Of a DNA stretch of 64,000 nucleotides, positions 23,878 through 34,860 are shown one piece after another. The stretch spans positions 620,001-684,000 of the forward strand of contig JADNRY010000004.1 of NCBI GenBank assembly GCA_015501585.1, given 5' to 3'. Below the pieces are notes generated by a model that was not told the DNA's origin, did not search any database, and saw only the letters and a program-made list of their open reading frames with translations. Origin of the DNA: Rhodocollybia butyracea (taxonomy: Eukaryota; Basidiomycota; Agaricomycetes; Agaricales; Omphalotaceae). Made by a program: the position numbers and the translations under genes. Position 1 is the first letter of the stretch; each line of letters starts with the position of its first letter.

Positions 23878-24510
23878 CTAGATTCTCACGAAGAGATGCA
23901 GCGACTCACTGGCGTGTCTCATAAAGATGCAGTCATCATGAGCCTTCCTTTCCTTCCAGTCCCAAAGGAAGTAGATACAAGGCGGAGAAGTGGTAGTAGT
24001 GGTGAAACTGGTAGAAAAGACGGTAAACGATGGAAAGCGACTTCGTTCATCTGCGGCGAGCGTGTCGATGGACTGGATTCGTACCACGAACACGACACAG
24101 ATGAAGGAGAGCGGTACACAGAAGAGAAATACGCAGCAGAGAGCGGCTGCAATCACACGGCCAAGACAGAACACGTCGTATTTATTCTTGACATTGCGAA
24201 ACCAGCGAAACCTAAAGGTCCTAGTTTCATACGAGTAAAGTTGAGCTGAAAACTGATACTTCTTATATTCAGGAATAGCAAAAGATTTTGAGGTAGTCGA
24301 GGGTGTACGGAAGGTCATATTCCTCGACGACGAGGGGGATTGGGGAAGGTTCAGCGAAGAAGATGAATGGGAAGAATGGGAGAAGATATACTCTGATTCA
24401 GAGACGTCGGATGTACAGGAAGTGAAGAGGCCAGCGTACTCAACCGTTTTACAGAAGAAGCGATGATACTGGTACAATGTACGGAGCATTGAGAAATCAT
24501 AGCCTTGCAA
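23878..24510 (-). CDS. Hypothetical protein with one membrane segment
   Basis: A 210-codon single frame. A Ser-rich N-terminal region (EYIFSHSSHSSSSLNLPQSP) is followed by a hydrophobic segment around residues 125-148 (ALCCVFLFCVPLSFICVVF). No family recognised. It begins about 70 bp after the stop of the family A gene on the same strand. A decayed relative lies in the same position downstream of the other intact family A gene (43060-43500; shared KTVEYAGLFT). So it may be a second gene of a duplicated two-gene unit, or non-coding flank that happens to be open. The lack of intron or domain evidence keeps confidence low. Confidence 0.35.
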   Translation of the reverse strand: MQGYDFSMLRTLYQYHRFFCKTVEYAGLFTSCTSDVSESEYIFSHSSHSSSSLNLPQSPSSSRNMTFRTPSTTSKSFAIPEYKKYQFSAQLYSYETRTFRFRWFRNVKNKYDVFCLGRVIAAALCCVFLFCVPLSFICVVFVVRIQSIDTLAADERSRFPSFTVFSTSFTTTTTSPPCIYFLWDWKERKAHDDCIFMRHASESLHLFVRI

Positions 24511-24579
24511 GCCAGAGTTTGAGGGAAAAACGATAATAGCGGATGATGTGGGGAACCTGAGAAGAGATGTAGTACATGT

Positions 24580-25439
24580 TCAGTCCAAGTGAAGGAAGTG
24601 TAACCAGCGTCTAGCAATTGAATGACCCTGTCTAATATATTCCTTTACCTTTAATCCTCCGTACAGATTGAAGCCTAGATAATCCGCAGCAAGGTAACAG
24701 CGCATATCCATGATCTCCAAATTCTTGCCCATTGAGACGTTGGCCTTGACGCTCATGTCGGCATCTAAGATGACGCAATCTCGAAGAAACTGTGCGCTGT
24801 CGGACATCACCTTGATCCTACGGATAGTCCCTATCTCAGGCTCCACTGCATTAAGAGATGAATCGGCTGAAGGAGTTTCGAATTCGTAGATAGTGAGCCG
24901 GCGGAAATGGATAACCCGAAGCCGCCCCCTGGGTATGTGCTCTACCGTAGTCTATAATTTGAGTCAGTTGGATGAAGCACTGCGAGGCAAGATCCTACGT
25001 CGGTAATAATGAAATTTCCGGTCTCGATTAGCTGATGAACATCGATGAACTTTGGCCTAAAGTGGCATTTGAGTCTTGGAATCTCGACCGCATTCATTCT
25101 CAAACTACTCACGATTCCAAAGAAATCAACTTTATCCCAAAAAGTTTGCTCCCCCTGTAGATACTGTTTCTTGTTTTGCACTAGCAAGTGATCGGTGCAT
25201 ACAGTAGCATTGGTCTGTTTGCGAGCAAATTCGGAATCCCGCAAAGGCTGGACGGGCGAGAGATTATGGAACTCAAAGTCGTCGGACAAAATCCAAGCTA
25301 TAGGCATGATCTCCTTGGCCTCATAGGCCTGCTGGAAGACTTGATACGCACGCATGCTTGAAGAAAGCGTCTTTGGAGACAATGGGTGCAGTGTGTCATG
25401 ACTTGAAGAGTTCCGTTCGGAGTGAGCGTAGTTTGACAT
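24580..25439 (-). CDS. Family A protein, copy 1 (function unknown)
   Basis: Three exons on the minus strand. Exon 1 starts MSNYAHSERNSSSHDTLHPL and contains AKEIMPIAWILSDDFEFHNL and HLLVQNKKQYLQG. Exon 2 is short (VHQLIETGNFIITD). Exon 3 contains LTIYEFETPSADSS, EIGTIRRIKVMSDSA and CYLAADYLGFN. Intron 2 is 47-50 bp with donor GTAGGA and acceptor TATAG, as in the 42 kb copy. At intron 1 the usual acceptor is followed by an 8 bp insertion; use of the next AG (GCCAAAG, about 7 bases on) restores the frame, so the gene may be intact. The family is not one I can name. No signal peptide or membrane segment; probably soluble, mixed alpha/beta. Confidence 0.55.
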
Positions 25440-26039
25440 ATTATATTAGAGCGTATTTGCAGTCCGCTCGGTGACCTCGGCGTCTCCTCGCTACGTCACA
25501 CAGCGATCGCGGATGACGACCGCAAGCTTGTCACGCCGTCTCATCGGCGTCTCATCGTTACAAGTAACGTTTTTAGCGGCTGCAAATAGGCTCTATTCGT
25601 AGACTGCGCCTCTCTACTTTCGTCACATCACATCATACAGATGTGACAGCGTGACAAGCCCTTGCGGTAGGCGTCGGCCCAATCGGATACAGGGAGCTGA
25701 GCGCTGAGCGCTGAGTACAACGCACCGTCTCGATTCTGCCTTCGGGAGACAACTTCGGGAATATTTGCATATTTGCATGTTACCTTCCATCTGGTCAAGA
25801 CCGGCTGTTGTCGAGCTCCTCTTCCGTTTGGTCGAGGAACTCGTCATTTTACTTGATTGTATATATTTACTTACCATGTTACTTAGTTTCCATAAGTAGG
25901 TACTTATCTAACAGCTCTAGGCTGTTCTTTGTAAATTTTCACTTAGCAATCAATCTACCTTTCTACCAACTGTCTGTTTGACTAAGTCTATTATCCAGTC
26001 CATTCTAAACTTGTTCTATTTCACAAATAGGGATTTAAA
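25440..26039. other. Intergenic, no gene seen
   Basis: Upstream region of the family A gene. It holds the palindromic tandem GAGCTGAGCGCTGAGCGCTG near 25693. A minus-strand frame at 25623-25877 has no support. Confidence 0.35.
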
Positions 26040-26887
26040 CCGACGTTAGGACTACTCGAGGCCCCCGTCGAACTCGGAAATCCCGGTCTGCTCATAGAAC
26101 ACACCGGAGTTTCACATCTGGAGCGTCCGGAATCTCTTACGGATGAGCAGTATGCCTCATTTATCCGGTATGCATTGTACTTTTTTGTTGATTCATCTCT
26201 CCGATTGTGGAGGAAAGATGTCAACGGTTGTCACTGTTTGGTGGCCCCTCCAGGAAAAAGAATCTCCATTATTCGTGAGAGTCATGATAAGATGGGACAC
26301 CGAAGGACATGGGCAACTACATCTGTTATTCGAGAGAGGTTTTGGTGGCCGAAGATGGCTGACGACATTAAGTGGTGGGTAAAGACTTGCCATTTATGCC
26401 AGTTACGGAGTACCGAGAAGTTGAGAATTCCGCCAGTAGTAGCGGAACCTCTTTCCCTATTCGCGAAGTGCTATATGGACACAATGGAGATGCCCCGGTC
26501 TGCGGGTTTCAAGTATATTGTTCATGGTTGTTGCTCTTCATCTGCTTATCCGGAATTCCGCAAGTTGTGTACTCAAACAGGTCAAGCTATCGCTACTTGG
26601 ATCTTCGAAGACATATTATGCTGTTGGGGTGCTATCCGTGAAATTGTTACAGATAACGGGTCCCCTTTTATTCTCACCCTTGAATTCCTTTCCAAAAGAT
26701 ACGGTATTAACCATATCACAATCTCCGGATATAACTCTCAAGCCGCAGGAGTGATAGAAAGAAAACATTATGATGTTTGGGAAGCCGCAATAAAATTGGC
26801 GGATGGAGAAGCCTCGAACTGGAGTCCATCTATTCATTATGTTTTCTGGTCTGAGTGTGTTATGCCCCGCCGTTCCTCAGTTTGTTA
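26040..26887 (+). mobile_element. Ty3/gypsy integrase fragment
   Basis: Open from about 26046 to 26887. It shows the HHCC zinc-binding region (HDKMGHRRTWAT, then CHLCQLR), the catalytic D in YMDTMEMP, the second D in VTDNGSPF and the E in GVIERKHYD, which is the D,D-35-E core of retroelement integrase. The end (FWSECVMPRRSSVC) stops where the core would normally continue into the C-terminal domain. No LTR was recognised on either side. This is a truncated, non-autonomous remnant. Confidence 0.8.
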
Positions 26888-27456
26888 ACCATTTTGGATC
26901 TATTACACTCACGGCGCACGAATCCAACTACAGTCAGGCGAAACTTGAGCTTTATGGATTATTCCGTTCTCTTAGAGCTACCCGCCTCTGGATCGTAGGT
27001 GCTCCTCATCTTGTTGTAGAGGTGGATGCCTTGTATATCTGAGGTATGCTCAACCATCCCGATATTCAACCTAATGCGACAATTAACCATTGGATCGCGA
27101 GCGTCTTATTATTTTCTTTTACTATGATACATGTTCCTACGGATCGTGTAGCTGCAGATGGCGTGTCGCGCCGAACTCCCTTGCCAGAAGATTATCCCGA
27201 AGACCCGGAAGAAATTCAAGACTGGATTGACGAGGCCAACAGATTTCTTCATATTATTAATAAATCTGTTCAAGTTCCAACATCCCTTTATGTCTTTCCT
27301 GTGTCTCGTCCACTCTCAGTCCCTTCATATTCTGTTACTGATTCTGAAGAAATCTCTTCAGATGAAGTTCCATACCACGTTGTCCCTAGATCGAATCATG
27401 CAATAGAACTCGATAACCGCTTAAACTCCGTTAGAGATTATTTAATCTTGTTGTAA
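26888..27456 (+). mobile_element. Ty3/gypsy RNase H fragment, out of order
   Basis: FGSITLTAHESNYSQAKLEL, LVVEVDALYI, GMLNHPDIQPNATINHW and ADGVSRR are the RNase H region of a Ty3/gypsy reverse transcriptase. In an intact element this precedes the integrase, but here it follows the integrase fragment directly on the same strand. An in-frame TGA at about 27040 sits where family members have Arg (ALYI-stop-GML). The tail (PLPEDYPEDPEEIQDWID) matches the RNase H-integrase linker of the family. It is a dead remnant joined by rearrangement. Confidence 0.75.
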
Positions 27457-27875
27457 ACGCATACGAAGCTTGACATCATATTATCTAAGTATCTTTACAG
27501 TATATAAACTACGTACTCATACTGAGACACAAGAGAGATCTCTTTCTTCCAAACTATCACCACCACTTCAGTACCTTGGAGATACCTCCCAGAGCTGTGT
27601 AGGGACTGACCATATCTCGAGCAGGTCCCCCGCTGAACTTGATTCTTCAATACGAGTGCAAACTCAATTGAAGTATCTCACTGTTCCTTGTGCAATGGTG
27701 GGACCGCAAAGCCATGTAATATACAACTATCACTCGTCTTTGTATCTTGAATAGCCTCTCAGAATAGCAAATTTTCTCTTGGTATATGGTCAGCTTTCCG
27801 AGTTCTTTCCAGCAGAATGTTTCACACCCTGTGAGACCTGGGTTGTCATAGTGGTTTTGCCGTCTTCTTACTACC
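27457..27875. other. Intergenic, no gene seen
   Basis: Between the retroelement relic and a family B pseudogene. No supported feature. Confidence 0.35.
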
Positions 27876-28880
27876 ATGCACCTCCAGGTTTTCAAAACAT
27901 CCTGCTCTGTCCTTCTTCTCATGGAAATCTGGGAAAATGAGCGGATTCGAAGCCCCCAGCTTACGCGACCCCTCTCAGCCTCTGATGAATTCTATCAACT
28001 CTATGCAAATCTTGTCAACTTCTTTAGAAGCAATTCAGCTGAAGCCTTGCGGAGCCGACGTGTATTCATGCAGATTTTCTCCGAGCTCGGTGATCCTGAC
28101 CCAGTCACCTCTACAGGAACATTTCTTGCTAACCCTCCTATCTTCTCTCGCGTATGAATGCCATGCCTGCGTTGACTTACCCCCCAATCACATCTTTGTT
28201 GATTGGGAAGTCTGGTCCCACTATATAGAGGACCCTTCATCAGGAGCTTACGAGGTAATGAAAGCTGGCAGGATCATCCGGGCACTGGGCCAACATGCCG
28301 CTTCCAGGGTGATCCACTTTGACTTGTTTTGTCATCTCCGGGTGCTGAACCCTTGCTGTTGAAATATCGCAGGCCCGTGAACATCTAGTGTGCCTTGGAT
28401 AACGGAGAGCAATCGCGGTAATTGGAATAGTGACTTTGTATGAACCTGGACAATGCATGTACCTTTCTCGTTGTTCCGTGCCCAGTGCTAACCAACATGC
28501 TACAGCGATATTGCAGACATCCCAGACTGACTTCCACATCATGACGGCGGAGGTAAGATGGGGCAATCAACTAACTCATTATCCAAAGCTTCCAAGGAAG
28601 TACCCTCCAGTGAGCCTTTGAGGCATATTCTCTTTCAATGTATCGTGCCTAATTCGGATATCTCCAGATGCACGCTATGGAGCAGGTCCTCTATGAGAGA
28701 AAGCGGGAGAAATTGGGGCTGGAAAAGGAACAATGGTTAAAGTGACTCTTGTAAGTAGATGATCCTGTCTAAAGTGGTCATTTTTTCTCTTCCTTACAGG
28801 CCTGCAATGGCTGCATTTCAAGTTATGGCTCTTCTGATCTATCAAAGTTATCATTTTACTACACCCAGATTCATGCAAGA
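27876..28880 (+). pseudogene. Family B (HExxH-derived) pseudogene, copy 1
   Basis: Opens MHLQVFKTSCSVLLL, then SASDEFYQLYANLVNF, AEALRSRRVFMQIFSELGDP. The frame breaks near 28130 and again at the deletion that removes PxKLNV before the PWITES region (near 28390). The segment for WTQYQIYGG is also deleted. Later fragments (exon with HIMTAE near 28540, exon near 28668) match the other copies. At the metal-binding position it reads RALGQHAAS-like rather than HETGH. The relic ends near 28880 with part of the last exon. Confidence 0.7.
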
Positions 28881-28974
28881 TAGCCTACTTATATATCTGT
28901 CCTACCCACTCCTCTGATGCATTGGTTCTAAGCCCTGATGTGAGAACTCGCATCATGGGAGACAATGTATATGT

Positions 28975-30104
28975 TCAGTTAAAGATGTGAAGGAGACGCT
29001 GCAACCTTCCTTCTTCTGGCTTTTGCACACCTTCCTCAGCCAGCACGCCCTTTTCCAGGTCCCAGCATTTAGGAATATGCCGTGGAATGAGATCATCATC
29101 CTGGCTTCCTTCCTTCAATCTTTCTGCTGAAGCAGTCTTTGGTGGGGAATATTTCAGCTGGGACTCGTCGAACCCAAGGAAAAGTGCTGCAGTGAGGCCA
29201 CAGCATTCGTTCATCCACTTCAAGGACTGCTTCTTGCCTTTCAAGCATTCATCCTCGATCTTTTTGTTGACAGCAGTAATGATACCGTCTTGAAGCAGCT
29301 GTGCACTGTGGTTCATTCCCTTGATCCTATGGATACTCCCTATTGCAGGTTCCTCTGAGGCAAGGAAGAAAGAGCCGCCCGAGGGAGGTTCAAATTTGTA
29401 AATGTTGAGGCGGCGGGACTGGAAAACCCGAGGTGATTGCGTGCATTTGTACTCTATCGTAGTCTATATTTTGGATTAGTTGAATGAATGAAGCACTGCA
29501 AGGTAAGCACTGCAAGGTAGAATCCTATGTTGGTAATGATAAAATCTGCGGCCTTGATTATTTGATGAACTTCGACCTAGAGCGGTACATTTAGGTGATG
29601 GAATTCTGGATCTAGACAACTTACAGCTTGGGAATAAACAATATTGTACCAGGATTTTGCGTACTGGAAATACTGTTCTTTGTTTCACACCACCAAGGAG
29701 TCGGTGCATGTGGTAGAGTTTGATGCAAATTCACAAGCCCATGGGGAATCCTGAAGAGGCGGGATTGGCGCGAGATCATGATATTCAAAGTCGTCGGACA
29801 AAACTCCGGTCATAGGTAAGATCTCCTTGGCCTCAATGGCCTCCTGGAAGACTCCAAGCGCGCGCTTGTTTGGAGAGAGTGCCTGAGATGGCTGGAATAG
29901 AAGCTGTGAATGCAGCATGTCTTGACTAGAGCGAGCTGTATCAATGGTTGACCGGCGCTGTAAAAGAACAGAAGTCTTTTTTTTGAAGCTTTGCAGGCTC
30001 ATATTTCCGTTGGGGGAATTTGTACTAGCTTTTAACAAAATCACTAAGTGGGATAACTGATGTTTCGTCTTGGTTCGCATTTTAGACTTAAGAAGAAATG
30101 ACAT
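28975..30104 (-). pseudogene. Family A pseudogene, copy 2
   Basis: Minus-strand copy with an extended N-terminus (MSFLLKSKMRTKTKHQLSHL). Family A landmarks AKEILPMTGVLSDDFEYHDL and PPLQDSPWACEFA are clear, then a TGA replaces a Gln codon (SLVV-stop-NKEQYFQ, about 29685). The intron 2 donor reads ATAGGA instead of GTAGGA. Exon 3 (PRVFQSRRLNIYKFEPPSGG to RLQRLLHIFN) is open to 28975. Head-to-head with the next copy, 75 bp apart. Confidence 0.7.
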
Positions 30105-30179
30105 TTTGGTGTCTCAGTGTAGTGTGCGATTAATTAAGCGCCTGCCTAAATAGGTGGGCACTCACATCCAGATCTAAAT

Positions 30180-31211
30180 ATGTCAAACTACGCTCCCTCC
30201 AAACTGAAATCTTCAGGTCAGGAAACACTGAATCCATTGTCTCCACTGCAGCCATCAAGGACGCTTTCTCCAAACAAGTGTGCATATCAAGTTTTCGAGA
30301 ATGCCAATGAGGCCAAGGAGATCTCACCTATAGTCCGAATTTGTTCAGTGACTTCGAATATCATGATCTCGCACCATCTCACCTCCTCAAGATTCCGGAT
30401 CAGCTCATGAAAGTGCAAATAGTACTGTAGGCACCCATAATTTACTAGTGCAAAACAAGGAACAGTATATCCAGGACAAGATAAAAGTTTGGGATGAATT
30501 TGTTTTCTTTGGAATTGTGAGTGCATGATTACGGTCAGAAATTCGTGACCCACTGAATCCTCTACTTTAGGTCAAAGTTCATCAAATAATTGAGGCCGGA
30601 AATCACATTATTACCGATGTAGGATTTTGCCACGCAGTGCTTCATTCAACTAATCCAAATTATAGACTACGACAGAGTACAAACTCAAGATATCACCTCG
30701 GGTTTTCCAATTCCGCCAGCTCTTCATTTACGAATTCGAAACTCCCTCAGTCAATTCTTCTCCTCCTTCAGCAGAGCCTGAAATAGGGATTATCCATAAG
30801 GTCAAGGTGATATCCCACAACGCACTGCGTATTCAAAACAATGTCATTGCAGGTTCCGACATGGTGACTGAGGCCAAACGCTCATTAGGCCGGAAGATGG
30901 ACTGGCAGATTATGGACAAATGCCGTAGAGATATTGCCGCGGCTTCTCTAGGCTTCAACAAGTGCCAACCGGTATGTTCCGCCCCTCCAAGGACTGCCCT
31001 ATTCGAAAGAGTGAGGGAAGGAAGGGCCTGGCAGAGAGGCAAGGAAGATCTTATTGCACCACATGAGCCGAGTGCTGAACATGAACACCAGGACCTGGAG
31101 AAGGGTGCGCAGACCGCGACTCGGAGTGAAGTCGGAAGGAGAGGTCAGAGGAAAGTGAAGTCAGAAGGAGAAGTCAGAGGAAGGTTGCACCGTCTCCTTT
31201 TCTTTAACTGA
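30180..31211 (+). pseudogene. Family A pseudogene, copy 3
   Basis: Starts MSNYAPSKLKSSGQETLNPL and contains ANEAKEISPIVRI; then one base is missing (about 30345) relative to the copies at 24580 and 42043, so the frame ends early. After that the usual intron positions are still seen: short exon 2 with VHQIIEAGNHIITD, intron with donor GTAGGA and acceptor TATAG, then exon 3 (PRVFQFRQLFIYEFETPS) open to 31211 with a charged C-terminus of repeated KSEGEVRG-like units. Exon 3 is well preserved while exon 1 is broken, so decay may be recent. Confidence 0.7.
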
Positions 31212-31218
31212 ATCAGAA

Positions 31219-31239
31219 TAGATAGATAGATAGATAGAT
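31219..31239 (+). repeat. GATA microsatellite
   Basis: Five units of GATA just after the family A pseudogene stop. A short TTAGG repeat (GGTTAGGTTAGGTTAGG) follows at about 31284-31300. Confidence 0.7.
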
Positions 31240-31300
31240 TACACAGCCCAAATGATAATAAAATCGCCTGCGGTCCCGTAAAGGTTAGGTTAGGTTAGGT

Positions 31301-31977
31301 TTATTACCGGCTTGGGACCAAGTGCTGATACGCCGGGATCCGAGAAGCTACCTGATGTATCTATTTATGTACATCATTGTCTTGGGGCCAACTCTCGGGT
31401 GTCCGGACGAGCTCACTACACTTTGGTAGCGGTAGATCTGTGAGCCACAAGAGAGACCAAGAGTACAGGAATCAAAGCTAAATTAAAAGTATCTACCTGC
31501 AAGACTATGTCACAGTGTTCATATAATGGGGCATCATAAATAGTTAAGTATTCTTCTTTTAAAGCCAACCTCGCACAGCAAAAGCAACGTGAACCTGACG
31601 CCATCTCAAGCTCGGGCAATTGACACTAAAGTGTGGTTGTCCGGCAGCAGGCTGTTACGGAATCTGTGGCTAGTGCAAAGCAGCAAATGTTGTCGTCGTC
31701 GTTTTTCATGCCAACGAAGGTTTCCTTTATCCACGAAACTTGAGCAGCAGTGTGATACTAGTTGTATGCACATATATATGGTGAATTTCAGTGGAATTGG
31801 ATGGTGCAATGAGGCTGGATTACTTTGACAGTTTTGGATGATGGTCATTCGAAAAAAGAAGGAATAAACGGCCGGTCCCTGTACCCACGTAGACAGTGAG
31901 CTCAACTCCCAAAGAGAAGGTAGACTGTCAGGTGGGGACAGGGATGGTAGCAGGCCTAAGGTAAAGTAAAGGCTAGC
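31301..31977. other. Intergenic, no gene seen
   Basis: Open frames at 31416-31905 overlap on both strands with no supported product. Confidence 0.35.
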
Positions 31978-31980
31978 TTA

Positions 31981-34685
31981 GGGCCTGTTCGGCAACACGA
32001 ATCTCAGATTTTGTTTGGATTTTGCCAGGTATTGCCACCATATAAAAAAGCCATCAAGCATTTGTAAGTATTACTCGGATCAGCCAGTTGAGCACTCCGT
32101 GTAAACGCGCATGTTGTCACAGCCTGTCAGACATTTCTTCCATGTTGAGGTCAACACCCCGCTTGATGCTCAGACATGCCTGCCGCTCTCAAATGTAGTT
32201 TTTACTTTAGGTTTCACTTGCTTAGACAATATAGAGGAATAAAATTGCTTTAACAATAATATACAATTACATTAAACTTGAAAGATGATGACCAGAACAT
32301 GTCGGTCACTGTGTGGCATCATTGAGAGTGGTCAGGACAACTTGCGGGACAGCGAGAGGAATTTCCAACATGTCAGGGCAGGAGTTATGTCATTTTATGA
32401 CATTTCCAGAGTCATGGCGACCGGCCAGCTGATCCGAACATTTTATATAAGTCTTCAAAATCTTGCCTCTGGCAAATCACACAAAATCCAGAGTACAGTG
32501 GGATTCAATTGTTCTTAAAGAACAAAGACTAGTAGTTATCTATTGTTTTAAGAGTTCCTTAAGAAATAATTTCTCCTATTGTTCTTACTAGACTATCCAT
32601 CACCCCTTGCAACTTGAACATTTCTTAATAAGTTCTTAAGTACTTTTTAAGAGAATTGTTTTACTTAATTCATAAGTGAAAACATTCATTAAGAACTCAC
32701 TTCTTAAGAACAACTTTGTTAAGAAATTGTTTGTGACAGAATTGTTCACATTCATTAACAACAAAATCATGAACAGATAGACACTTATCCAACAAAATCA
32801 AGCCCACCACTCCCACTTCCCATCCCTCGATCACACCATTACCTGCCAATCAAATGCAGGCCTTTTGATCTGGGCTTGAATCAATGCCCAAAAGCGCATG
32901 GCATCCTAAATCCAAGATTCAAGAATCCAAGTCATCTTTCTAAAGCACACAATCAGAAGGATGGCTGGGGAAAAGGAGGGAAAAGGCAGCAAATCGCAGG
33001 TGGTTGAGCATTATAAGTCCTTTTGTCTATTGTTTGAATACTCCTTTTGTGGTTTCAAACAATAGACAATTGAAAAGGAGAGGCCAGGCCAAATTGAGGC
33101 CGAAGTGCGGATCCACGTTTGTCCAAATCTGGATTAACGGGCTTAATCCAGATTCACTGCCACTGACAGTGACACAGCGTGGAAAATGCAAACTCGAGCT
33201 TCTCCAGACTCCAATAAGTACCCCTCGTTTAGACCTGGATTGAGGATATCCGCTGTTCTCTGAGGATCTGATTGGCATTGAACTCGAGTTGTGGTGGGGC
33301 CAAGACAATGAACCATGTCCCTCTCATTGTGATAGTTCTTGGCATTGATGTGGTATATCCTTGTATTGAGATCTCTTGTATACTACCTGCTCTTCTTGTT
33401 GGACTGTGAGCCTTCCTATCTTGACTAGTTTGACATTACATCACCTACTTTCTGCATCTGAAGAGTATGAATTAAACTGTACAGTTGAAGAACCGAGTGT
33501 ATCTACTAAACCTACTCTACTAGTACTTAGTAGTATCTATCTTGTTTTGATTGTATCCATGTTTTCCGCATCAATTTTCCTTTTTGTATTTAGAATAATA
33601 ATAACTCTATTGTTTTGTCAACAACAACTTACAAGCGGTGCTTTGACCCTTTGCCAGGACCTTGTAGTACTTAAATAATAACAACGTAGGACCTGCTTTG
33701 GCCCTCATCACCTGTTTGATAGAAATGGGCGCTAACACCACTTTGTCTCTTTCTTTCCTCGAACAACCAGCGACCATTGTTGGATCCCATCACCTCTATC
33801 CTCCACTGACTGCCGCTACTAGATCCTGGTTCCCACTTGGTGTAGTGGCCTGTCTGTATACTTGGGTATTAGACTTTCAACTCACAAATTGTGTATGGTG
33901 CAGAGTCCAGACTACCGTGTACAACTCTGCGCCAGTGGCTACACAATATGTCTCTTATTTCCAGCGACGGCAAGTATTCTGTCATTCCCTTCTCATTCTC
34001 CTTGTCATTGAAACATCATCTGCCACCCTCTCCCAAACTTCCAAAGCAAACAACATGCCACAAGTCAGGATTCAATCTGCGCTAATCAATCAAGGATTTG
34101 CAACACTTAGTCAAGGCTCAATACTCTCTGGCTGGATTTGGAACTTGCGGTTGGATCCAGAGTCGGAAGAGGGCAGGGGCAAAGCCCTTATCACATACTC
34201 AGGGGATAGAGGTGAGAGTAGTAAAAGAGAGGATAACAGTGAGAAGGAGGATAAGTGATGAGATACTTGGTAAGTTGTTAAAATCATCTTAAGAACTTGT
34301 TCTTAATAAGGCCCTTAAGATCCCTGCTACCCTTCCATTCTCACTGGTGTGTTTTAAGACCATTCTTAATAAATACCCTTCTTAAACATTCCTTAAGGTC
34401 CTTGTCTTTGTGTGAACCTTTTCATTCTTGTGTTCTGGTGAGTTCTTAAGACAATTCTTAAGAATTTGTCTTTGTGTGTAACCCCAACTCCAGATAGTTC
34501 CCAAACAATTTTGTATTCTTAAGTATTTTGTAGTTTTTAAGTAGTGTCCTTAAGTAGTATTAGCCTTAAGTAGTATCTTTAAGTACTTAGAATGTTCTTA
34601 AAGTATACATATCAGTAATAAAGTTGATTACCTTAAGAGAATGGAATCCCATTCCTGATCCAGATTTGTGTTGCCAAACAGGCCC
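31981..34685. mobile_element. PIF/Harbinger-like DNA transposon, non-autonomous or degraded
   Basis: Terminal inverted repeats of about 24 bp: GGGCCTGTTCGGCAACAC at the left end and the reverse complement of GGGCCTGTTTGGCAACAC at the right end (two mismatches over 24). The trinucleotide TTA flanks both ends (31978-31980 and 34686-34688). TTA target duplication plus a GGGCCTGTTTGG-type terminus fits the PIF/Harbinger superfamily. The interior is AT-rich, with many TTCTTAAG/CTTAAGAA motifs near both ends (32490-32760 and 34270-34620) and a small hairpin near 33130-33165 (CTGGATTAACGGGCTTAATC). Frames at 33376-34292 show no DDE transposase or Myb-like domain I can recognise, so it probably depends on a partner element. 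Confidence 0.65.
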
Positions 34686-34860
34686 TTAGTACCTGATTAC
34701 ATAGTGAAATGGATTGTGCATTAGACCCCAGCAGAGAAGAGAAAGGGTGATAGGGCAAAACCATGTCCCCATGCAGGCATAACCGCGCTGTGGCCTTTTT
34801 GGCTCTTGCCGGATCATGGACAGCGTCTCGCGTAGTCCTCGTCTATAGGAGATGCCAAAG

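Noticed and set aside
31416..31905. Small overlapping ORFs on both strands
   Set aside because: No family, no splicing, and mutually overlapping; they look like chance frames.
33376..34292. Open frames inside the Harbinger-like element as transposase genes
   Set aside because: No DDE triad, no zinc-finger or Myb-like pattern, and composition matches the AT-rich non-coding interior.
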